Positions 32,617 to 39,266 of a stretch of 47,851 nucleotides of DNA are shown here, one piece after another. A model generated the notes under the pieces. The model was not told the DNA's origin, made no database searches, and saw only the letters and a program-made list of their open reading frames with translations. Position 1 is the stretch's first letter, and the number at the start of each line of letters is the position of its first letter. The position numbers and the translations under genes were made by a program. The stretch spans positions 1-47,851 of IMG/VR virus record IMGVR_UViG_3300020020_000052, one strand, 5' to 3'. Source of the stretch: a virus.

Positions 32617-32818
32617 GACCAGTGAAATGCTTATACGAGACGTCGTTGCAGCCCAGGCCTTACCTGCTGTAATTGCACTCTACGGCCCGCTCCTCAGAGA
32701 CGATATGACGGATGCGACGGTTACTAGGGCAATAGCCCTCTCTTGCTACGCAATAGCCGACTCAATGCTTAAGGTGGGGGAGGAAGAGCAGGCCAGGATT
32801 AAGCGCGGAGGGGTGTGA
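32609..32818 (+). CDS. Small phage protein (paralogue 2 of the LRDYFAAQAL family)
   Basis: 69 aa; IRDVVAAQALPAVI and CYAIADSMLKVGEEE align with the upstream paralogue. GAGG before the ATG. The shared border repeat and identical layout support duplication of one gene. Confidence 0.6.
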   Translation: MRKTSEMLIRDVVAAQALPAVIALYGPLLRDDMTDATVTRAIALSCYAIADSMLKVGEEEQARIKRGGV

Positions 32819-33024
32819 TGACTAGAACGGGTCGCGAACAGTTCATTTTACTGGGCGATGGGTATGTGTTCGTTCGCGGCCCCGATGCGTTGATGCTTTG
32901 CGAGACGCGGGATGGATTTCTCCATTGCCGGGATGCAATAAGATGGTATCTGGCCAGGGTCGACCCCCGGCTAGTGCGGTTAAACGCGGTGAGGAAGGCC
33001 GATGAACTGGATACACCTGTTTGA
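32818..33024 (+). CDS. Small protein, unknown
   Basis: 68 aa from the ATG overlapping the previous stop, GGAGGGG 4-5 nt upstream. Strand-rich start (REQFILLGDGYVFVRG). Not recognised. Contains element 32976-32987. Confidence 0.5.
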   Translation: MTRTGREQFILLGDGYVFVRGPDALMLCETRDGFLHCRDAIRWYLARVDPRLVRLNAVRKADELDTPV

Positions 33025-33328
33025 AGCGATTTTGCACCTTGCCATCGGCGGAGCGCTCGGTTATGTGATCGGCTACGGCATCGACGGCATAGAGCGTTTA
33101 AACATGAGCCGCCAGCTGGCCGATGCGTGCAACGAAGTCGAGCAGTTAGAAACCCTACTCGCGGAGGCGAAGCGATGCCACCAGGAAGTCCAAAGCCAGC
33201 TCCAACTGACCCAAGAACTGTGCAGCTTTCATTTCCACCAGCCCCTCGCATTCCCGTTCGATCCGTCAAAGCCGGGCCCTGTCCCGTTCCCCGTCGAATT
33301 CCTCGGCTACTCTTCGCGACTGCCGTAG
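33002..33328 (+). CDS. Membrane-anchored coiled-coil protein
   Basis: 108 aa; GAGGAAGG before the ATG. One Gly-rich membrane helix (LHLAIGGALGYVIGYGI, residues ~11-27) is followed by a helical coil (LADACNEVEQLETLLAEAK) and a Pro/Phe-rich end. The last half overlaps the next gene in another frame by 154 nt. The shape is like an inner-membrane spanin, but it is far from the lysis genes. Element 33094-33105 lies within. Confidence 0.45.
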   Translation: MNWIHLFEAILHLAIGGALGYVIGYGIDGIERLNMSRQLADACNEVEQLETLLAEAKRCHQEVQSQLQLTQELCSFHFHQPLAFPFDPSKPGPVPFPVEFLGYSSRLP

Positions 33329-33681
33329 TCCTCGCCGCCACCTTCATCTATTTCCTAGCGCCGACCAAAGCGCGCACCCACTCATTCTATGACGCGGCCT
33401 GTTGTTCCGACAACGATTGTGCCCCCGTCACCAAGATCGAACCCGCGCCCGACAAGGGCGGAGAGTTCTACACCTCAATCCATGGCAGGGCGTTCGTGCC
33501 CTATGAGTTCAAGCCGCGCCGGCCCGCGCCGGACATGGGCGTGCACGTGTGCCTCACGCCGGGCGCCGCGGACTGGGCGGCCTATGGTGTAAGCGGCGGC
33601 GCCGGGGAGTATGGTCCGGGTCCACAGCCTCCGTTCCTTGAGCCTACAGTGCGTTGTATCTACGATTCGCGAGGTATGTGA
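33175..33681 (+). CDS. Membrane-anchored Cys-rich periplasmic-type protein
   Basis: 168 aa from the ATG at 33175 (GGAGGCG 6 nt upstream). After a Pro-rich cytoplasmic part comes one membrane helix (LLFATAVVLAATFIYFLA, residues ~44-61). The exported domain has SFYDAACCSDNDCAPV, a later CL and a final RCIYD, suited to disulphides. The CCSDxDCAPV motif is familiar from exported proteins of Rhizobiales and their phages, which supports an alphaproteobacterial host. Possible role in altering the host envelope; inferred. Confidence 0.6.
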   Translation: MPPGSPKPAPTDPRTVQLSFPPAPRIPVRSVKAGPCPVPRRIPRLLFATAVVLAATFIYFLAPTKARTHSFYDAACCSDNDCAPVTKIEPAPDKGGEFYTSIHGRAFVPYEFKPRRPAPDMGVHVCLTPGAADWAAYGVSGGAGEYGPGPQPPFLEPTVRCIYDSRGM

Positions 33682-34107
33682 ATGCTAGTTATCAGGGTCG
33701 AGCTGTGGTCGGCCGTCACGGGACTGAAGACCGAAATCGCCCGCATGGACATATCCAACGTGGGCGACACGCCGGGGGCCGGCAGTACCCAGGTGTGCAA
33801 CTACCAGACGCGGGCCTACTTCGGCCGGGACAAGACCATGCTGGACGAATCCATGCGGGTCCAGCGCACAAGCCGGACCGGCGCGGTGGCGGGCTTCCAT
33901 CGGCAGCGGAATCATGTTTGGAATCTGGTGGCCCTGGCGCTTCAGGCTATGGGCTATGGGGCTTATGAGGAGTTTCCCAATGTTGTTACAACGGACGCAG
34001 GAACTGATCCTCGAACTCTTGAACGTGCTTCGCGAAGGCGACACAAGCGTCGACGGGCTGAAGCTGATCGTCGAGGTGCCGACGAACCAGGGCCAGTTCG
34101 TGATTGA
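33682..34107 (+). CDS. Conserved small phage protein with an unusual C-terminal extension
   Basis: 141 aa starting directly after the previous stop. LVIRVELWSAVTGLKTEIARM and a later VWNLVALALQAMGYG match a small family common in phages, usually ending at about residue 100. Here the frame continues 40-odd residues into an Arg-rich tail that overlaps the next gene by 128 nt, so the normal stop is probably lost or a frameshift exists. Function unknown. Confidence 0.5.
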   Translation: MLVIRVELWSAVTGLKTEIARMDISNVGDTPGAGSTQVCNYQTRAYFGRDKTMLDESMRVQRTSRTGAVAGFHRQRNHVWNLVALALQAMGYGAYEEFPNVVTTDAGTDPRTLERASRRRHKRRRAEADRRGADEPGPVRD

Positions 34108-34300
34108 GCGCCAGCTGAAGGCTGACCTAACGCCGCTGATTACGTTGGCGGAGGTCGACTTCGGGTCGATGGAAATGGACTTGAAGGTGGCTGGTGTTCC
34201 GGTGCGGCTCGTGAGCCAGGAGAGCATCGAGGATTACCAGCGAGAGTTGCGGGAGATGCGCGGTAAGCTGCGCCTCATCCGCGCGAAATACGGGAGATAG
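33980..34300 (+). CDS. Small helical protein before the polymerase
   Basis: 106 aa; GAGGAG 7 nt before the ATG. Helix-strand start (LLQRTQELILELLNVLREG), strand-rich middle and a charged final helix (YQRELREMRGKLRLI). Not recognised. The polymerase GTG follows 3 nt after its stop. Confidence 0.5.
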   Translation: MLLQRTQELILELLNVLREGDTSVDGLKLIVEVPTNQGQFVIERQLKADLTPLITLAEVDFGSMEMDLKVAGVPVRLVSQESIEDYQRELREMRGKLRLIRAKYGR

Positions 34301-34303
34301 ATC

Positions 34304-36103
34304 GTGAACGATATACCTAAAAATATACTGGAAATGGCATGGACGGAGGTGTTGCCAACTTCCGTCACCCTGGAAGAGGCCCAGGAGTTGCCGGTGGCAG
34401 GGGATAGAAGGTTCAACGCCTATGCTTGCTTGGACACGACCGGGACCCTGGAGGTGTTCGAGGTGTTGCGACCGCGTTTAGACGCGGACCAGCTTCGTAT
34501 GTATAAGTGGAGCCTCGCCCAGTCGTCACCGGCCCTGGCCATGACCCTGCGGGGGTGCCGGATCGACGTTCCGTTGAAAGAGGAGCGCCGCAAGCTCGTC
34601 ACCAAGGAAGTCGAGGCGGCGTGCCGGGACCTACAGACCTATGAGGTGGTGACCGCCATCTGGGACGGCGAGGAGTTGGAAACCGGCAAGTGCGAGAAGG
34701 GCGAGCGCCTGGAGCTGGAATCGGGGCTCTGCACTGATGGCAAGCGTCACAGCTGGCCCAAGAACTGGAAGGCCGACTTCGACACCGTGTGTAAGAAGTG
34801 CGGGACCCGGAGGCGGACCTTGACTGTTGGAGAGGCGGCCGACAAGCACCACACATGGCCGCGCGCAGCGCGAGGGGCCCCGCCACTTGACCCACGCAAG
34901 ATGCGTTGCGTCTTGTGTGGGATCGCGCGGACCAAGCCGAAGCCCTATGAGCCGACTTCACCCGTCCAGACCAAGCATTTGCTTTTCGATTTGCTGAAGG
35001 CCCCGGAACAGCACAACAAGGACGGCAACCTGTCCACGGGCAAAGAGGCCCTGGAGCGTATCGCCATCCGCAAGCCCAAGCTGATGGACCTCTGTTACAA
35101 GCTGCTGAATTTCCGCGACCTCGACAAGCAAAAGCAATTCCTCGAATGCCGGCTGAGCCCGGTGGGCCGCTTCCACGCCAGCTTTAACGTCGCCACGCCC
35201 TGGACCGGGCGGTGGTCGTCCAGCAAGGACCCCTTTGGACAGGGGTCCAATATGCAGAATATTGCGGAGCGGCACCGGGCGATCTTCCTAGCTGATCCGG
35301 GCAAGGAACTGTTCTACGCCGACTTGAAGACGGCCGAGTCCATGCTTGTGGCGTACATGAGCGGTGACGAGGCCTACATCGAAGCTCACAAGGGCGACGT
35401 CCATACCTTTGTGTGTCGGAAGCTGTGGCCGGACTTGGCCTGGACCGGGGACATCAAAAAGGACAAGGCTATCGCGGCGTCCACGAACCCGCCCTGGGAC
35501 CTCGCGCCCGGCCATGATCTGCGGTTCCAGGCGAAGCGCGTGCAGCACGGGTCGAACTACGGACTTAGTCCGCGAGGCCTAGGCTTCCTTGCGCGTATCC
35601 CCTTGAAGCATGCCGAGGCGGCACAGGCCGCGTACTTTGAGGCCTTCCCCCGGATTCTGGAGGGACAAGCGCACATAATCCAGCGGGTCAGCGACAGCCT
35701 CAACATTTACACGGCGCTGCGCCGCGTGGTCCGGCTGTTCGGCCGTCCCTGGGACTCCGCCACGCATAAGCAGGGGCTGGCCTTCGGACCGCAGGGCGGC
35801 GTGGGCGACATTCTCGACATCGGCCTGTGGCGCCTGTGGGACCGCTACGATCCGGCCGTTCTGGAGCTGCTGGCCCAAGTGCATGACGCCGTACTGGGGC
35901 AGTCTGATCCGGCGGAGCGTGACTTCGTGACACATGCCCTAAAGGAAGCGATGACGGTAAAGGTCCCGGTCGAGGACATCCGGGGGACGTGGCGCGAGTG
36001 CGTCATTCCCGTCGAGGTGGCCTTTGGGACAAACTGGGGCAAGTTCAACGACAACCCGAAAAAGGGCGCCCTCAATCTGTTGGGCTTGAGAGAGGTTGCA
36101 TGA
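34304..36103 (+). CDS. Family A DNA polymerase (Exo III motif plus polymerase domain) with zinc-finger insertion
   Basis: 599 aa, GTG start with GGGAG upstream. Residues 35-50 (RFNAYACLDTTGTLEV) hold the Tyr40-x3-Asp44 of Exo III, but Exo I and II lie in the gene at 31302. TLRGCRIDV (81-89) opens the polymerase domain. About 120-215 is an insertion with two similar zinc-binding units: His149-SWP...Cys163-x2-Cys166 and His183-TWP...Cys202-x2-Cys205. Then come TGRWSSS (301-307), motif A YADLKTAES (Asp340, Glu345), motif B KRVQHGSNYG (Lys411, Tyr419) and motif C QVHDA (His527-Asp528). Motif A usually reads DYSQIE and motif C HDE, so both deviate. It should replicate the phage genome. Confidence 0.8.
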   Translation: MNDIPKNILEMAWTEVLPTSVTLEEAQELPVAGDRRFNAYACLDTTGTLEVFEVLRPRLDADQLRMYKWSLAQSSPALAMTLRGCRIDVPLKEERRKLVTKEVEAACRDLQTYEVVTAIWDGEELETGKCEKGERLELESGLCTDGKRHSWPKNWKADFDTVCKKCGTRRRTLTVGEAADKHHTWPRAARGAPPLDPRKMRCVLCGIARTKPKPYEPTSPVQTKHLLFDLLKAPEQHNKDGNLSTGKEALERIAIRKPKLMDLCYKLLNFRDLDKQKQFLECRLSPVGRFHASFNVATPWTGRWSSSKDPFGQGSNMQNIAERHRAIFLADPGKELFYADLKTAESMLVAYMSGDEAYIEAHKGDVHTFVCRKLWPDLAWTGDIKKDKAIAASTNPPWDLAPGHDLRFQAKRVQHGSNYGLSPRGLGFLARIPLKHAEAAQAAYFEAFPRILEGQAHIIQRVSDSLNIYTALRRVVRLFGRPWDSATHKQGLAFGPQGGVGDILDIGLWRLWDRYDPAVLELLAQVHDAVLGQSDPAERDFVTHALKEAMTVKVPVEDIRGTWRECVIPVEVAFGTNWGKFNDNPKKGALNLLGLREVA

Positions 36104-37173
36104 CGGCGGTTGCGAGGAAGTCAAGCGCGCATAAACGCGCACCAAAGCGTGGGTCGACGCGGCGCCCGAAGCGGGTTAGTGTGCCGGCCCCACCAACAAG
36201 GAGCCGCCCAATGCCACCACGTGACCAGAGACGGGTCACCGATCAAGAATTTGCCATGATGTTCCAGACCCACGGGGCAGTGGGACTGGCGAAAATTCTG
36301 AACCAGACCGAGCGCAACATTCACATGCGCCGGAACAACGTCGAGGCCCGGCTAGGGGTCCGGCTGGTGCCGCCGCCCAAGGGGGAGCTGCACATCGCCC
36401 CCACTGACGCGCCGATGCTGGAGATAGAGCACAAGGACGGCGTCGCGCTCGTGGCTAGCGACGGTCACTATTGGCCGGGCCCGGCAACGACCGCGCACCG
36501 GGCGCTAGTCAAGCTTTCGCGTGACCTGAAGCCGAAACTTGTCATCTTTAATGGTGACGCGTTCGATGGTGCGACGATCAGCCGCCATCCGCCGATAGGG
36601 TGGGAGAGCCTTCCGACCGTTGACGATGAGCTGGCGGCGGTGCAAGAACGCCTCGGCGAAATCGTCAAGGTAACTCCCCGTGCCCGACACATCTGGCCTC
36701 TCGGAAATCACGACGCCCGGTTCAACACCAAGCTCGCCGTCGCCGCCCCCGAGTTCCGCGACGTTTCCGGAACGCGGCTGGTGCATCATTTCCCCGACTG
36801 GGAACCGTGCTGGGCCGTCTCGCTGGGTGGCCGTCGCGGCGCTGTCATCAAACACCGCTGGAAAGGCGGCATACACGCGCCGCACAACAACACGGTCGGC
36901 GCGGGTCGAACGATGGTCACGGGACATCTACACTCCCAGAAGTGCACGCCCTACACCGACTACAACGGCACGCGCTGGGGCGTGGATACGGGCTGTATTG
37001 CGTGGCCCGGCGGCCGGCAATTCGGCTACACCGAAGCAAATCCCCTAAACTGGCGCTCCGGCTTCGCCGTGCTGACCTGGGCCGGCGGAGAGTTGCTTCC
37101 ACCTGAGCTGGTGACGGTGCTGGATGAGGAGAAGGGTACTGTGTCGTTCAGGGGGAATGTGATCCGTGTCTAG
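36100..37173 (+). CDS. HTH-fused calcineurin-like phosphoesterase
   Basis: 357 aa from the ATG overlapping the polymerase stop. The first ~40 residues are very basic. Residues ~48-85 look like a helix-turn-helix (GAVGLAKILNQTERNI). The catalytic part has the metal motifs SDGH (120-123), NGD (151-153), GNHD (202-205), His252 and GHLH (275-278). Substrate may be DNA, as in Mre11/SbcD, or a nucleotide. Place after the polymerase favours a DNA role. Element 36127-36138 is near its start. Confidence 0.7.
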   Translation: MTAVARKSSAHKRAPKRGSTRRPKRVSVPAPPTRSRPMPPRDQRRVTDQEFAMMFQTHGAVGLAKILNQTERNIHMRRNNVEARLGVRLVPPPKGELHIAPTDAPMLEIEHKDGVALVASDGHYWPGPATTAHRALVKLSRDLKPKLVIFNGDAFDGATISRHPPIGWESLPTVDDELAAVQERLGEIVKVTPRARHIWPLGNHDARFNTKLAVAAPEFRDVSGTRLVHHFPDWEPCWAVSLGGRRGAVIKHRWKGGIHAPHNNTVGAGRTMVTGHLHSQKCTPYTDYNGTRWGVDTGCIAWPGGRQFGYTEANPLNWRSGFAVLTWAGGELLPPELVTVLDEEKGTVSFRGNVIRV

Positions 37174-37201
37174 TCGCGAGTGGCATGCAAGGAGAGCGTC
37201 A

Positions 37202-37414
37202 ATGGCAAGTGGCGAGCGAGTCGAAATCGAGTGTGAAGTGGTCGAACAGGGAAAGACCTACATCACGATCCGGGATGGGTCCGAGTACACGAGCCCGATG
37301 AACGGCAAACGGTACACGAACCACTTTACCCTGCCCAAGAGTGAGGTGGAGTTCATCAAGGATGGGGTTATCTCCATCCCCGAGTGGCTGGCAATCGAAA
37401 GGGGCCTGGCATGA
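37202..37414 (+). CDS. Small strand-rich protein, unknown
   Basis: 70 aa from the ATG at 37202 (AAGGAGAG 7 nt upstream); an in-frame GTG at 37166 is less likely. VEIECEVVEQGKTYITIRD suggests a small beta barrel. ATGA overlap with the next gene. Confidence 0.5.
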   Translation: MASGERVEIECEVVEQGKTYITIRDGSEYTSPMNGKRYTNHFTLPKSEVEFIKDGVISIPEWLAIERGLA

Positions 37415-37632
37415 TCTATCGGGTAATGGGTTACAGCGGCATGCTTTTGATGGTCGCCGGCATTAGCCTGGGCTTCGGCCATGAGGCCGGGCTGTTTTGG
37501 GGCGGCGTCGGGCTGGTGGTGTCGGCCGCCTATGAGTACGTGCTGGCCGACAACAAGGCCTCTGCTGCCCGCGATGCGGCGCGCAAGGCCGAGTGGGACA
37601 GGCCGGGCAGTAACCGGCCAGTCAGCTTCTAG
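37411..37632 (+). CDS. Two-helix membrane protein
   Basis: 73 aa; hydrophobic segments YSGMLLMVAGISLGF and GLFWGGVGLVVSAAY, then a charged tail. Role unknown. Confidence 0.5.
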   Translation: MIYRVMGYSGMLLMVAGISLGFGHEAGLFWGGVGLVVSAAYEYVLADNKASAARDAARKAEWDRPGSNRPVSF

Positions 37633-37641
37633 GGGGTCCAG

Positions 37642-38148
37642 ATGCCACGACTGCGTTTAATCGCGAAGGCGCTTTGCTGGTGGGCGGAACGGGTCATGAA
37701 CAAACGCCCGGCCGATCTGGTCATCGGCCACGAGGGGGACTGGTACTTGCACCGGTGGTACGTTTTGCCGCAGTCTAGGCGCTGGCCCAACGTCATGATC
37801 CATCGCTATACGCGGAGCGACGATGACCGGGCCCACCACGACCATCCCTGGGCCAACGTGACCTTTGTGCTGAAAGGCGAGCTGATCGAGCACCGGGGGA
37901 AACAGGCCGGGGACGAGGCGGCAGCTGCGCTGAAGCAGGGCGACCTTGTCCTCCGCGGCGCAGAGACGGCGCACCGAATCGAGCTGTTCCATCCCGAGGA
38001 CCGGCCCATAACCCTATTTATTACGGGGGCGAAATCCCGAGAGTGGGGCTTTTGGTGTCCAGGGAAGGGCTGGCGTCATAACAAGACGTTCATTACTCCG
38101 GAGGAAGGTGTCGGAAAATCGACTATCGGCCGGGGCTGCGACGATTAA
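37642..38148 (+). CDS. Cupin-fold protein
   Basis: 168 aa. RAHHDHPWANVTFVLKGEL (residues ~63-81) followed by a GDLVLRGAETAHRIEL stretch gives the two His-containing cupin motifs found in many phage proteins of unknown substrate. Probably binds one metal ion. The element GCGTTTAATCGC (37653-37664) lies at codons 4-8. Confidence 0.65.
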   Translation: MPRLRLIAKALCWWAERVMNKRPADLVIGHEGDWYLHRWYVLPQSRRWPNVMIHRYTRSDDDRAHHDHPWANVTFVLKGELIEHRGKQAGDEAAAALKQGDLVLRGAETAHRIELFHPEDRPITLFITGAKSREWGFWCPGKGWRHNKTFITPEEGVGKSTIGRGCDD

Positions 38149-38167
38149 CCAAACGGAGATGACGGAC

Positions 38168-38506
38168 ATGGACAAAGCGAACCCTATCTCGCGCAAGGAA
38201 ACCCTGCTGCGCCTCAAGGACCGGCTGCTGCTGCGCAGCGATTGGGCGGCGCTGGGGGCCTTTGCGGCAGTGTTCATTGTGGTGGCCTTGAGTCTTGCGC
38301 TGTGTGCGCGGCCGTCAGTGCCCCGCGGGCCGATACCGCCAGCCGATGCGCCGAAGGCGGAACAGCTTGTGCCGCCGTCCCCGCCTGGGGACCGTCCGCG
38401 GAAGATCAGACCGAACAGGGAACCGCCGCAACCGAAGCCGCGCCGCACCCAGGGTTCGCTTCCAAAGCCAAGAGGTCCCGATGTAAGCCAGTACAGTCCT
38501 CATTAG
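38168..38506 (+). CDS. Single-pass membrane protein with proline-rich tail
   Basis: 112 aa from the ATG at 38168. N-terminal charged helix, one membrane segment (LGAFAAVFIVVALSLALC, residues ~30-47), then about 60 residues rich in Pro/Arg. It could span the periplasm. Function unknown. Confidence 0.5.
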   Translation: MDKANPISRKETLLRLKDRLLLRSDWAALGAFAAVFIVVALSLALCARPSVPRGPIPPADAPKAEQLVPPSPPGDRPRKIRPNREPPQPKPRRTQGSLPKPRGPDVSQYSPH

Positions 38507-38608
38507 ATGCCTCGCTGTCTCGTATGCGCCCTGCCGGGCGCGGGACGGCCGCATGTCTGCGACCAGTACCAAGTGCATTTCCTCGACTACCTCGAACCGG
38601 AGAAAGCC

Positions 38609-38911
38609 ATGTCCGATACAGTGTCAACGACGCTCGCTCAGCGGGGTTCCACGCACGGCAAGTTTGCCGATGGCGCGGCCCTGACTCAGACCTTCAAGAC
38701 TATCATGCGTCGCGCGAAGAACTGGGAGCGTTTGGACCCGGATCAGCGCGAGGCGCTGGAGATGATTGCCCACAAGATCAGCCGGGTGCTGGTGGGGGAC
38801 CCGAATTTTCCGGACAGCTGGCACGACATCTCGGGATACGCCAAGCTGGTCGATGACCGTCTTGTTAAGTTGCAGCTTCAGCTTGAGAGTGTTAAAGCCA
38901 AGGGCCCCTAG
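38609..38911 (+). CDS. DUF6378-like protein
   Basis: 100 aa from the ATG at 38609 (GGAGAAAG 6 nt upstream). RGSTHGKFADGA, LDPDQREALEMIAHKISRVL and WHDISGYAKLV match the DUF6378-type domain frequent in phages, which I associate with nucleotide metabolism, though no activity is established. The frame is open back to an ATG at 38507 with three extra Cys (CLVC, then C), but no ribosome-binding site is seen there. Confidence 0.65.
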   Translation: MSDTVSTTLAQRGSTHGKFADGAALTQTFKTIMRRAKNWERLDPDQREALEMIAHKISRVLVGDPNFPDSWHDISGYAKLVDDRLVKLQLQLESVKAKGP

Positions 38912-38937
38912 CCCAGTGACCTTTCGGGGCCCTTGGC
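38897..38937. terminator. 12-bp hairpin ending the rightward block
   Basis: GCCAAGGGCCCC (38897-38908) and GGGGCCCTTGGC (38926-38937) form a perfect 12-bp stem over the last stop codon of the plus block. On the minus strand CTTTAA follows, so it probably ends both converging transcripts. A second, imperfect repeat (TGGTGGCATGC at 38949-38959, GCATGCCATCA at 39006-39016) lies between it and the holin gene. Confidence 0.65.
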
Positions 38938-39079
38938 CCTATCTATGGTGGTGGCATGCTGTGTGTCTCCCGTGTCTGTTGGACCCAGTCACAAAGAGAA
39001 CGCTAGCATGCCATCATCGTTCCGGGGCTGTGACAACTGGACGCATGATGTAGATTAGGCCTGGACAAACCGAAGGCCC

Positions 39080-39256
39080 CTATTTCCGCAACTGGCGGTT
39101 GAACCACCAACGCTGCACGGTGGACGTCTCCCAAATCCGGATCAGCGACCAGACCACGGTCAGGCCCGTGGCGAGCGCCGGCAGGGCGTCGGCCGCCCAG
39201 CCCAGCAAGGCGGTTACGGCGGCGAGGTCGAACCCTGCCTTGATGTACTCTGACAT
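39080..39256 (-). CDS. Holin
   Basis: 58 aa; GAGGGAA 6 nt before the ATG. The start (SEYIKAGFDLAAVTALLGW), a hydrophobic middle (ALPALATGLTVVWSLI) and a charged end (RIWETSTVQRWW) fit small podovirus holins, whose TVVWxLIRIxETxTVQ pattern is distinctive. It makes inner-membrane holes that release the lysin. It is the last gene of the leftward arm, 11 nt after the 785-aa virion protein gene and far from the lysin gene. Confidence 0.7.
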   Translation of the reverse strand: MSEYIKAGFDLAAVTALLGWAADALPALATGLTVVWSLIRIWETSTVQRWWFNRQLRK

Positions 39257-39266
39257 TGCATTTCCC

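Noticed and set aside
33002-33681. Rz/Rz1-type spanin pair
   Set aside because: The second protein lacks a lipobox and is large and Cys-rich; the genes are in the early region, away from lysin and holin.
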